From an uncultured Bacillota bacterium (GTDB lineage Bacteria; Bacillota; Limnochordia; Limnochordales; ZCTH02-B6): 14,614 bases of DNA. The DNA is taken from positions 1 to 14,614 of the forward strand of contig CALFSR010000016.1 in assembly GCA_937916565.1 (NCBI GenBank), read 5' to 3'. The notes beneath the pieces are model-generated. The model was not told the origin of the DNA. It saw only the letters and a list, made by a program, of their open reading frames with translations, and did not search any database. Below are positions 1 through 6,485 of the stretch, one piece after another. The translations under genes were made by a program, and so were the position numbers. The first letter of the stretch is position 1. Each line of letters starts with the position of its first letter.

Positions 1-2
1 CG

Positions 3-218
3 CCCCTTGAGCAAGAGGTGCCCGTCCCAGGCGAGGGTGCGCCGGCCTTGGCCCTGTCCGGGGATTTGCCAAGCGGTGGCCGGCCGGAGGGCCACCGCCT
101 GGTGGTCGCGGCCGCGGTGCGCTCGCCCCGGGACCTCTTGGCTTTGCTGGAGACCATCCGCTCCGGAGAGGCGCCCGCCGACCCGGTAGCGGCTCTTATG
201 GAGCGGCTTGGGCGGTGA
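3..218 (+). CDS. C-terminal end of a probable MctB/SteB-like (copper transporter family) membrane protein, partial
   Basis: The reading frame is open from the left edge and ends at TGA 216-218, giving about 71 residues. The tail contains HRLVVAAAVRSPRDLLALLE, a beta strand followed by a helix, and ends in PVAALMERLGR. No catalytic motif is visible in this fragment. The assignment rests mainly on context: in many Firmicutes and Actinobacteria a SteA/SteB (MctB, 'copper transporter') pair stands directly before a GT2 glycosyltransferase and an MraY-like protein, as here. The stop overlaps the GTG start of the next gene in the sequence GTGA, which implies translational coupling. The product could be a different envelope protein. 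Only the open frame and the coupling are certain. Confidence 0.5.
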   Translation, partial: PLEQEVPVPGEGAPALALSGDLPSGGRPEGHRLVVAAAVRSPRDLLALLETIRSGEAPADPVAALMERLGR

Positions 219-883
219 TCTCCGTCGTCATCCCGGCCTTCAACGAGGCTGGAACGCTTCCGGCCACGGTGCGGGCGCTAAAAGCCCTGCCGGAGATCGG
301 AGAAATCGTGATCGTCGACGACGGGTCCACCGACGGCACCGCCGAGGTTGCATCGGCCCTCGGCTGCCGCGTCGTGCGTCTCGACCGAAACCGGGGAAAA
401 GGCGAAGCCCTCGCAGCTGGCGTCGCCGCAGCGTCCGGAGACGTGCTCGTCTTTTTGGACGCGGACTTAGGGGCTACTTCGGCCCAGGCCAAAGCATTGG
501 TGGCACCCATTCTCCGAGGCGAAGCCGACCTCGTCATCGGCCGGATGCCCGAAGCGGCGAAACCTGGAGGGCTTGGGCTCGTCAAGGCGCTGGCCCGGGC
601 CGGCGTCCGCCGGCTGGGCGGGATCGCCTTGGCCGCGCCGCTTTCGGGGCAGCGGGCGGTGCGCCGCGCCGTTCTGGCAGCCTTGCCGGAGTTTGCCTAT
701 GGTTTCGGCGTCGAAGTGGCGATGGCCATTGACGCGGCCCGGGCCGGCTTTCGGGTCGTGGAGGTGCCGGTCGCCATGGGCCATCGTGAAACGGGCAGGG
801 ACATCGCCGGCTTCTTGCACCGGGGCCGGCAGCTCGTGCACGTGGCGAGGGCGCTCATCCGGCGGCTGCGGGTGCTTTCATGA
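215..883 (+). CDS. Family 2 (GT-A fold) glycosyltransferase
   Basis: The 222-residue protein opens with the GT2 signature ISVVIPAFNE (2-11), followed by VDDGSTDGT (34-42), NRGKGEAL (59-66) and the metal-binding DxD at D82-A83-D84 in VFLDADLG. These residues bind the nucleotide-sugar donor and a divalent metal. The C-terminal HRETGRDIAGFLHRGRQ stretch is basic and probably faces lipid or acceptor. There is no membrane segment, so it is likely a cytoplasmic or peripheral enzyme that transfers a sugar to a polyprenyl-linked or envelope acceptor. The GTG start overlaps the preceding stop. The next gene, an MraY-like integral membrane protein, follows after 35 bases and could supply the lipid-linked acceptor. 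Donor and acceptor cannot be read from the sequence. Confidence 0.88.
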   Translation: MISVVIPAFNEAGTLPATVRALKALPEIGEIVIVDDGSTDGTAEVASALGCRVVRLDRNRGKGEALAAGVAAASGDVLVFLDADLGATSAQAKALVAPILRGEADLVIGRMPEAAKPGGLGLVKALARAGVRRLGGIALAAPLSGQRAVRRAVLAALPEFAYGFGVEVAMAIDAARAGFRVVEVPVAMGHRETGRDIAGFLHRGRQLVHVARALIRRLRVLS

Positions 884-918
884 AGGCGGGCGCACGATAA
901 CGGGAAGCGGGGAAGAGG

Positions 919-1830
919 TTGGTGGCCCTCGTCACGACTCTGGTCGCCGCCGTGGCGGCGTGGCTCGTCCTGCCGAAATATATCGACCTGGTCGAGCGGG
1001 GCGGCGTAGTCAGGCCCAACTACCTAGGCCGTCCGGTGCCGGTCGCCGGAACCGGGATCGCGTTCGTGTACTCGGCCGCGCTCATGTTGGTCGCGGCGGT
1101 GGAACGGTGGCGGCCGCGAAACGCTCCGCCGGCGGCCGACCTCGGGGCGGATCTCCCGGCGGTTGTCTCCGCGTTTCTGGTCGTGGCGCTGGCCATGTCC
1201 CTGGCCGGGCTTGCCGACGACGTCTTCGGCGATCGAACGGCCCGTGGCCTACGGGGACATTTTGGACATCTTCGGCGCGGCGTGCTCACCACCGGAGCGG
1301 TGAAGGCGCTCTTTGGGCTCGTGACGGGTGTCGCGGCCTCGGCGTACGTGTCCCCGGGTGCCGCGGAAGGGGTCGTCAACGCGGCGCTCATCCCCTTGTC
1401 GGCCAATGCCGTCAACTTGCTGGACGTCCGCCCGGGGCGGGCGGGGAAAGGATTTTTCCTCCTGGTGTCCGTCCTCTGGGCGGTTTCGCCGCGGGGGAAC
1501 GTTTGGGTGCTTGTCGGCCCGCTCTTGGCCGTCGTCGCCGTGTACATGCCCTATGATCTCCGGGCCCGGGCCATGCTGGGCGATGGCGGGGCCAATCTCC
1601 TTGGAGGCGTGGCCGGGTTGGCGGCGGCGGTAGCGCTGCCGCCCATGGGGCGGATTGTCATGCTCGCCCTTCTTGCGATGCTGCACGTTTACGCTGAGCG
1701 CGCTTCGCTGACCACGCTCATCGAGCGCGCCGGACCGTGGCGCTGGCTCGACCGGTTGGGACGGGACGAAGGTGGTGGGATCGAACCGGCCAACCCCCGT
1801 GATACCAGACCTGAGGGCGGCGTAGGTTGA
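919..1830 (+). CDS. MraY/WecA-like polyprenyl-phosphate glycophosphotransferase family membrane protein
   Basis: This is a 303-residue, strongly hydrophobic protein with about eight predicted membrane spans. Features of the MraY/WecA/TagO superfamily are visible: RPVPVAGTGIAFV (38-50) resembles the loop after the first helix, D100-D101 in GLADDVFG matches the paired aspartates, NAVNLLDVRPGR (163-174) matches the NxxNLxDG loop, and AMLGDGGANLLGG (218-230) carries the third acidic residue, D222. The His-rich loop typical of MraY is reduced to one His in LHVYAERAS. It is therefore probably a divergent branch rather than the peptidoglycan MraY. The start is TTG 919 or GTG 922, because an in-frame stop lies at 898-900 and a purine-rich GGAAGAGG is just upstream. 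It pairs functionally with the GT2 gene before it. Confidence 0.75.
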   Translation: MVALVTTLVAAVAAWLVLPKYIDLVERGGVVRPNYLGRPVPVAGTGIAFVYSAALMLVAAVERWRPRNAPPAADLGADLPAVVSAFLVVALAMSLAGLADDVFGDRTARGLRGHFGHLRRGVLTTGAVKALFGLVTGVAASAYVSPGAAEGVVNAALIPLSANAVNLLDVRPGRAGKGFFLLVSVLWAVSPRGNVWVLVGPLLAVVAVYMPYDLRARAMLGDGGANLLGGVAGLAAAVALPPMGRIVMLALLAMLHVYAERASLTTLIERAGPWRWLDRLGRDEGGGIEPANPRDTRPEGGVG

Positions 1831-1843
1831 TCCGGGAGGCGGG

Positions 1844-2788
1844 ATGGTGGGGCGGAGAAAAAACGCGCGGGACGCGAAACCCGACCGGCAGGCGACCGCT
1901 TGGCTCGCCGCGGTGGACATAAGCGCCTGCCGGCGCTGGGCCGGAGCGGCGGCCGCCTTCTTGCTGGCGCTTACGGCGGCTTTTCTCGACGCCCGCGGAA
2001 CGGGATCGCCGGTTGTCGCTCCCGTCTTTCTCGGCGCGGCCCCTAGCCTCCCCGTCGCAGCGGGCCTTGACCCCCGCAAGCCGGTGTACTCGGTGCCGGT
2101 GCAGGAGCGGCTCATCAGCTTCGGCGTCAACGTGGACTGGGGAGACGAGCATTTGCCCGGGATGCTCGCGGTACTGGCGGAGCGGGACGTGCGGGTGACG
2201 TTTTTTCCCACGGGCCGCTGGGCGAGGCGGCGTCCGGATCTGATCCAGACCATGGCGGCCGCGGGGCACGAACTCGGAAACCACGGCGACCAGCACGACC
2301 ATCCCGCATCGCTGAGCGACGGGCAGCTCGCCGAGCTAATCCGCCGGGCAAGCGCGGTGCTCGAGGAGATCGCCGGGGTGAAAACACAGTTGTTTGCCCC
2401 GCCCTACGGGGAAGTCGACGCCCGCATCGCCCGGGTCGCAGCCGAGACGGGGCACTGGACCATCATGTGGACCGTGGACACCGTGGACTGGCGCCGCCCC
2501 CCGCCGGAAACCGTCGTCCAGCGGGTGCTCGGGCGGGTTCAACCGGGCGCCATCGTGCTCATGCACCCGACGGAACCGACTCTGGCCGCCCTGCCCACCA
2601 TCCTCGACCGGCTGCTGGCGGACGGGTGGCGGATCGTGCCTGTCGGAGAGCTCCTGCGGGCCGGCTTGGCGCCGCCCGAGCGACATGAGACGCCCTCGCC
2701 CGACGATTCTACCGGCCCGCTCGAACCAAGCAGCGGCTACTCGACAAGCGCCCGGCGCATAAGCTCCCAGGTATGGGGATCCTCCTGA
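1844..2788 (+). CDS. ylxY: YlxY-type polysaccharide deacetylase (NodB/CE4 fold), membrane anchored
   Basis: The 314-residue protein has a basic N-terminus, one membrane segment (about 33-48) and an extracellular CE4-like domain (about 88-275). Visible motifs are the metal-binding pair NH-x3-H (H147, H151) in GHELGNHGDQHDHP, FAPPYGE (184-190), the WTVDTVDW strand (209-216) and the catalytic-type His in IVLMHPTEPT (H241). The usual first motif TFDDG is absent; VNVDWGDEHLP (95-105) stands in its place. MHPTEPT and NVxWGxExLP are, from memory, marks of the sporulation-linked YlxY branch, which in B. subtilis lies directly before mlpA. The SD GGGAGG (1834-1839) precedes ATG 1844. The tail after residue 280 is polar and low in complexity and overlaps the convergent gene. 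The substrate is unproven; peptidoglycan is the likely one. Confidence 0.85.
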   Translation: MVGRRKNARDAKPDRQATAWLAAVDISACRRWAGAAAAFLLALTAAFLDARGTGSPVVAPVFLGAAPSLPVAAGLDPRKPVYSVPVQERLISFGVNVDWGDEHLPGMLAVLAERDVRVTFFPTGRWARRRPDLIQTMAAAGHELGNHGDQHDHPASLSDGQLAELIRRASAVLEEIAGVKTQLFAPPYGEVDARIARVAAETGHWTIMWTVDTVDWRRPPPETVVQRVLGRVQPGAIVLMHPTEPTLAALPTILDRLLADGWRIVPVGELLRAGLAPPERHETPSPDDSTGPLEPSSGYSTSARRISSQVWGSS

Positions 2789-4032
2789 CCGAGGCGCCAG
2801 AGGGCAACGCCGGCCAGGTCGTATTCGAGGGCCAGAAGGAGCTTGTATCCGATGCTCTGGTGGTTTTCGAACCAGACTTCCCGCCCGTCGTAGCGGAGGG
2901 TCGGGGTTTGGTCGCGTCCGTTCCACTCGAGCCGGGCGCTCGGGTCCCGGGCCTGCACGGCTTCAAGGCGGCGCATGACGTCGGTGAACGAAACCGCGTC
3001 GGCCCAGAGGCCGCCCGCGGGCCAGTCGTACCCATAGGCCGGGACGCCTAGAACCAGCTTGTCGGCGGGCACCGCGCCACCTTCAGGGCTGACCGCGTAC
3101 TCAAGAACTTCCCGCACCCAAGGGAGCGCCGCCACCGGTCCCGGGTCGCTTCCCCGCCAGTGCTGATCGTAGGCCATGACCACCAAAAAGTCCGCATGCT
3201 GAGCCAGGCCGGCGTAGTCATAGGCGCTGTTCCAGCTTGCCGTCGCCGACTTGTGCGTCAAGGCGGGGACGGCGATGCTTACCTTTAGGCCGTGGGGGCG
3301 CGCCGCGGCCGCGAGTTCGGCCACGAAGGACGTCAGATCGTCCCGGCGGTTCCGGGGCACCGCTTCAAAGTCAATGTGAATTCCCGTCATGCCCCACCGC
3401 TTAACGAGCGTGACGATGTTCTCGACGGCCCGCTCCCGGACGGATGAGTCGGACAGGATGGCGTTGGCGATGTTCGCGTCAAAGGCGCCGGCATCGGCGT
3501 TGAAGTTGTGGATCAACGCGTAGGTTTCCATGCCTTGCCGCCCGGCGAACCCAAGGACGTCTCCCAAATGGGCCTCGCTGGTGTAGACGGTGCGCAGCGT
3601 TCCTTGTGCCGTGAGCCCCCACGCCCACGGGGCGATGGCGGTGAGGACGTCGGCGTTGGCTTGCAGCGAGGGCCACGACGGCCGCCGGTTGTCCTGCAGA
3701 TAGTAGCCGAGCACCATGAAGTCGTCCCTGGGAACGCCCGTTTCTTGCGCGCGGACAAGGTAGTCCGGAACGTACCCTTCTAGGCCCTCGGCCGTGCGTA
3801 CCCGAACCCAGCCCGGCTCACGGCCGAGAATCGTCAGGACGTCACCTTGGCGCAAGCCTGTCACGCTCATGCGGTTGCCGGGCGATCCGTACAGGTGGAC
3901 GTCGCTGCCATCGACGGTGGCGAGCAGCTGCCGGGAGCCGGCCAGCTCCTTCGCCGCGTCCTTTCCTCCGGTCAGAGGACCCCACGCCACGAGGAGCGAC
4001 AGAAGCAAGAAGAGGATCGTCTGCAGCGTCAT
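2737..4032 (-). CDS. Exported SH3 and GH18 domain protein related to spore-cortex N-acetylglucosaminidases (SleL/YaaH-like)
   Basis: The protein has 431 residues: a hydrophobic signal or anchor (1-18), a bacterial SH3 domain (about 38-93, ending EGYVPDYLV) and a GH18 barrel (about 105-430). The acid-base residue is E223 in GIHIDFEAVP (217-226), with D221 two before it. MAYDQHW (286-292) and the last-strand W412 complete the substrate cleft. The family motif usually reads DGxxIDFE; here the first Asp is Thr (T216). SH3 domains in such proteins bind peptidoglycan, and the GH18 domain probably cuts muropeptide or cortex glycan. The SD GGGAGG lies 7 bases before the ATG on this strand. The gene is divergent from mlpA, and its end overlaps ylxY by 52 bp. 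A sporulation or germination role is inferred from family and neighbours. Confidence 0.87.
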   Translation of the reverse strand: MTLQTILFLLLSLLVAWGPLTGGKDAAKELAGSRQLLATVDGSDVHLYGSPGNRMSVTGLRQGDVLTILGREPGWVRVRTAEGLEGYVPDYLVRAQETGVPRDDFMVLGYYLQDNRRPSWPSLQANADVLTAIAPWAWGLTAQGTLRTVYTSEAHLGDVLGFAGRQGMETYALIHNFNADAGAFDANIANAILSDSSVRERAVENIVTLVKRWGMTGIHIDFEAVPRNRRDDLTSFVAELAAAARPHGLKVSIAVPALTHKSATASWNSAYDYAGLAQHADFLVVMAYDQHWRGSDPGPVAALPWVREVLEYAVSPEGGAVPADKLVLGVPAYGYDWPAGGLWADAVSFTDVMRRLEAVQARDPSARLEWNGRDQTPTLRYDGREVWFENHQSIGYKLLLALEYDLAGVALWRLGQEDPHTWELMRRALVE

Positions 4033-4221
4033 GTTATGCCTCCCAAGCTATCGCAAGCAGCTATGATGGGCTCTTGCCCGGGTTCCACCGATGCGTCCGG
4101 GGATCCTCCCGGCAAGATCCGGCGGCGGCGGCACGGCCTACCTCAGAACCGCGGCGGGTTTGCCACGGCGGGTGCAGGGACTTATAATAGCCTGCAGAAA
4201 CGCGGATGGGGGGGCCTTCGC
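4033..4221. other. Divergent intergenic region between the GH18 gene and mlpA
   Basis: This is the longest gene-free stretch in the window (189 bases). It holds the SD of the GH18 gene (minus strand, TCCC at 4041-4044 on the plus strand), the sigma-A promoter of the mlpA run (4160-4188) and the mlpA SD. An inverted repeat TCTTGCC (4072-4078) / GGCAAGA (4111-4117) lies between the two genes and might be a binding site, though its 32-base gap makes this weak. I found no convincing promoter for the GH18 gene on the minus strand. Confidence 0.6.
4160..4188 (+). promoter_or_regulatory. Sigma-A type promoter of the mlpA-dut-crcB run
   Basis: The -35 box TTGCCA (4160-4165) and a perfect -10 box TATAAT (4183-4188) are separated by 17 bases. 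Transcription would start near 4195, leaving a leader of about 27 bases before the TTG start of mlpA. That spacing argues against any start further upstream in the same frame. Confidence 0.85.
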
Positions 4222-5484
4222 TTGCCGAAGAAGGCGGTATTGCCCAACGGGATACGGGTCGTCTCGGAGCGGGTGCCCGGCGTGCGCTCGGTGGCCGTGG
4301 GCGTCTGGGTCGACGCGGGTTCGCGGGATGAGGCGCCAGCGCAAAGCGGCATCGCGCATTTCGTCGAGCACATGCTTTTTAAGGGAACCCGGCGGCGGTC
4401 GGCGCGGGACATCGCGGAGGCCATCGATGCCACCGGCGGGCAGCTCAACGCCTTCACGACCAAGGAAACTACCTGCTATTACGCCCGCGTGCTGGACGAG
4501 CACCTTCCCCTCGCCATGGACATCTTGGCGGATATGCTGTTTGAGGCGGCGTTCCGGCCCGAGGACCTGCTGCGGGAGCGGGACGTCATCCTGGAGGAAA
4601 TCCGCCTGGCCGAGGACACGCCCGAAGACCTGGTGCACGACGTGTTCGAGAAGGCTCTGTTTGGCGCCCATCCGCTGTCGCGGCCGGTCTTGGGCACGGC
4701 ACGCACCGTCTCGGGCTGCACCCGCCAGGATCTGGTGCGGTTTGTGCAGGCGCATTACGTCCCGGCGCAACTCGTCATCGCCGCCGCCGGCAACGTCGTC
4801 CACGACACCCTGGTGGACATGGCGGCGCGCCTGTTTGATGTGCCTGCCCGGGATGCCGTGGGGCGGGGGACGGTCGCCCTCGACTACCGCCCCACCCACG
4901 CGCTGGTGGAGAAGGACTGCGAACAGGTGCACATCTGCATGGGCGCTCCGTCGCTGCCCCGGCGGCATCCGCAGCGGTTTGCCCTGCACTTGCTCGACAC
5001 GCTGCTCGGCGGAGGGATGAGCTCGCGCCTCTTTCAAGAACTGCGGGAAAACCGCGGGCTCGTGTACTCGACCTATTCGTACCACTCGGGCTACCGGGAA
5101 ACCGGCGTCTTCGGCGTATATGCGGGGACGAGTCCGGACAAGGCGGCTGAAGTCCTCGAGCTGATACGGGCCGAAATCGGCGCCGTGCACCGGGGCGAGA
5201 TCACCGAGGGCGAGCTCGACCGCGCCAAGGAGCAGGCCAAGGGAGCTCTCGTGATGAGTCTGGAAAACACGACGGCCCGGATGAGCCGGCTTGGGCGGGC
5301 GGAGCTGGACGCCCAGCCGTATTTGAGCCCACGGCAGCTCATGCGGCGCATTGACGCGGTGACGCTCGAGGAGGTACGGTGCCTCGCGGCGGAACTGTTG
5401 CCGCCCGACCGGCTTACCACCGTGGCCTTGGGCGCCATCCCCAACAGTTTGCGGCATGAAACCTTGGCGGAGGCGGTGGGTTGA
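4222..5484 (+). CDS. mlpA: M16 family zinc metallopeptidase (MlpA/YmxG, processing-peptidase-like)
   Basis: The 420-residue protein has the inverted zinc motif HxxEH (H46, E49, H50 in HFVEHMLFKGT), the distal zinc ligand E126 about 76 residues later (ILEEIRLAEDTPED), and in its second half the substrate-binding GGGMSSRLFQELRENRG region (about 263-280). It thus has both halves of an M16B peptidase and should be active as a dimer in the cytoplasm. The frame stays open far upstream, but TTG 4222 is chosen: it follows GGATGGGGGGG (4204-4214) by 7 bases, sits just below the promoter, and gives the family's usual LPNGIRVVSE beginning. B. subtilis has the orthologue between ylxY and ymxH. The stop is one base from the start of dut. 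Confidence 0.93.
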   Translation: MPKKAVLPNGIRVVSERVPGVRSVAVGVWVDAGSRDEAPAQSGIAHFVEHMLFKGTRRRSARDIAEAIDATGGQLNAFTTKETTCYYARVLDEHLPLAMDILADMLFEAAFRPEDLLRERDVILEEIRLAEDTPEDLVHDVFEKALFGAHPLSRPVLGTARTVSGCTRQDLVRFVQAHYVPAQLVIAAAGNVVHDTLVDMAARLFDVPARDAVGRGTVALDYRPTHALVEKDCEQVHICMGAPSLPRRHPQRFALHLLDTLLGGGMSSRLFQELRENRGLVYSTYSYHSGYRETGVFGVYAGTSPDKAAEVLELIRAEIGAVHRGEITEGELDRAKEQAKGALVMSLENTTARMSRLGRAELDAQPYLSPRQLMRRIDAVTLEEVRCLAAELLPPDRLTTVALGAIPNSLRHETLAEAVG

Positions 5485-5485
5485 G

Positions 5486-5968
5486 ATGAGCGCGGCGCCC
5501 GGCGTCAACATGAGCGACATAATTGAGGTGCCAGTCCGGCGGGTGAGCCCGCTCGCGGAGCGGTTTCCGCTGCCCGGCTACGCGACGCCGGGAGCCGCGG
5601 GACTTGACCTGCGGGCTTGCATCCTGGAGCCCGTGACCCTGGCGCCGGGCGATCGGCGGCTCATCCCTACGGGGATCGCCATCGCTTTGCCGTCGCCGCA
5701 GCTGGTCGCGCTGGTGTTTGCCCGCAGCGGCCTCGCCAGCCGCCACGGCATTCAGCTCGCCAACGGCGTTGGCGTCATCGACAGCGATTACCGCGGGGAG
5801 ATTCTCTGCGCGATGCAAAACGCCGGCACCGACGCCTTCACCATTCAGCCCGGCGACCGGATCGCGCAGCTCGTCGTCATGCCGGTGGCGCGTATCGCCT
5901 GGCGGGAAGTGCACGAACTGGACCCGTCAGATCGCGGCGCCGGCGGGTTCGGCTCGACCGGTACATAA
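5486..5968 (+). CDS. dut: dUTP diphosphatase (dUTPase)
   Basis: All five motifs of trimeric dUTPases are present in 160 residues: PGAAGLDLRA (35-44), ARSGLASRHG (79-88), NGVGVIDSDYRGEI (93-106) with the uracil-pocket and catalytic Asp region, PGDRIAQLV (122-130), and the C-terminal RGAGGFGSTG (150-159) that closes over the phosphates. It hydrolyses dUTP to dUMP and pyrophosphate, which keeps uracil out of DNA and feeds thymidylate synthesis. ATG 5486 lies one base after the mlpA stop, with GGAGGCGGTGGG (5469-5480) as SD. The alternative ATG 5510 lacks an SD. It is co-transcribed with mlpA. Confidence 0.96.
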   Translation: MSAAPGVNMSDIIEVPVRRVSPLAERFPLPGYATPGAAGLDLRACILEPVTLAPGDRRLIPTGIAIALPSPQLVALVFARSGLASRHGIQLANGVGVIDSDYRGEILCAMQNAGTDAFTIQPGDRIAQLVVMPVARIAWREVHELDPSDRGAGGFGSTGT

Positions 5969-5993
5969 GGTCAGTTGCAAGGTGGCAACTCAA

Positions 5994-6365
5994 GTGGACT
6001 ACTTGTGGATCGGCTTGGGCGGCCTCGCGGGCGCGCTGGCGCGATTCGTGGTCTCCCAGGCCGTCGCACGGGCAGCCCCCGCGTTTGCCCTGGGAACGCT
6101 TGTCGTCAACATATCCGGAACGTTCCTTCTTGGACTCCTGTCCGGTCTGGGAGAGGCACCCGGATGGGCAACGCCCTCGGTCCGTGCCGCGCTCATGGTG
6201 GGTTTCCTCGGTGCTTATACCACCTTCTCGACGTGGAGCGTCGATACGTTGCGCCTTCTCGAGGAGGGCGCCGTCGGACCCGCGCTTTTTAACGTCCTGG
6301 CCAGCGTGGGCCTGGGTCTTGGCGCGGCCTGGCTAGGGCTTTTGTTGGGCAGGGCTATGAGTTAG
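5994..6365 (+). CDS. crcB: CrcB/Fluc fluoride channel
   Basis: From GTG 5994 the protein has 123 residues, the usual Fluc length, with four predicted membrane helices. Family motifs are GLAGALARF (10-18), GTLVVNISGTFLLG (34-47) with the pore Asn, and GFLGAYTTFSTWSVDT (70-85) with the Phe and Ser/Thr track that lines the fluoride path. Fluc works as a dual-topology dimer that lets fluoride out of the cell. GTG 5994 is chosen because AAGGTGG (5979-5985) lies 8 bases before it; GTG 5982 is possible. The gene follows dut by 25 bases, so there is no room for a fluoride riboswitch directly before it. Only one crcB copy is visible here. Confidence 0.92.
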   Translation: MDYLWIGLGGLAGALARFVVSQAVARAAPAFALGTLVVNISGTFLLGLLSGLGEAPGWATPSVRAALMVGFLGAYTTFSTWSVDTLRLLEEGAVGPALFNVLASVGLGLGAAWLGLLLGRAMS

Positions 6366-6372
6366 ACGTCGG

Positions 6373-6429
6373 CACGCCGGCGAAGTAAGGCGAACGGCGC
6401 CCGCCATGGCGGGCGTTGACACGCCGGCG
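6373..6429 (+). repeat. Palindrome and direct repeats around the promoter of the beta-rich exported protein
   Basis: A perfect 18-bp palindrome CGCCCGCCATGGCGGGCG (6398-6415) ends at the base before the -35 box. The 10-bp direct repeat CACGCCGGCG occurs at 6373-6382 and again at 6420-6429, inside the spacer between -35 and -10. The repeat core CGCCGGCG is itself palindromic. The placement suggests operator sites. The palindrome could also form an RNA hairpin after crcB, but no T-run follows it. Confidence 0.5.
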
Positions 6430-6443
6430 GCGCCGTTGATACT
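6416..6443 (+). promoter_or_regulatory. Sigma-A type promoter of the beta-rich exported protein
   Basis: A perfect -35 box TTGACA (6416-6421) is followed after 16 bases by GATACT (6438-6443), which matches four of six -10 positions. TACTAT two bases later is an alternative with an 18-base spacer. Transcription would begin near 6450. This makes ATG 6444 unusable from this transcript and favours the GTG at 6486. Confidence 0.65.
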
Positions 6444-6485
6444 ATGCGAATGCCGACCATGCCCGGGGTTGAAAGGGAGAGGGGC

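Noticed and set aside
573..1556. 327-codon plus-strand frame across the GT2 and MraY-like genes
   Set aside because: Overlaps two well-supported genes in another frame and is rich in Arg, Gly and Trp with no domain.
4072..4117. TCTTGCC / GGCAAGA inverted repeat between the divergent genes
   Set aside because: Seven-base arms with a 32-base gap are expected by chance; mentioned only in the intergenic entry.
4138..5520. 460-codon open frame on the minus strand
   Set aside because: It lies wholly antisense to mlpA and dut, whose motifs are intact. Its composition is the typical reverse-frame product of GC-rich codons, and it has no recognisable domain.
5969..5993. Possible fluoride riboswitch before crcB
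   Set aside because: Only 25 bases separate dut and crcB, too few for the aptamer.
6444..6485. ATG 6444 as start of the beta-rich protein
   Set aside because: It overlaps the predicted -10 region and lacks an SD, whereas GTG 6486 has a strong one.
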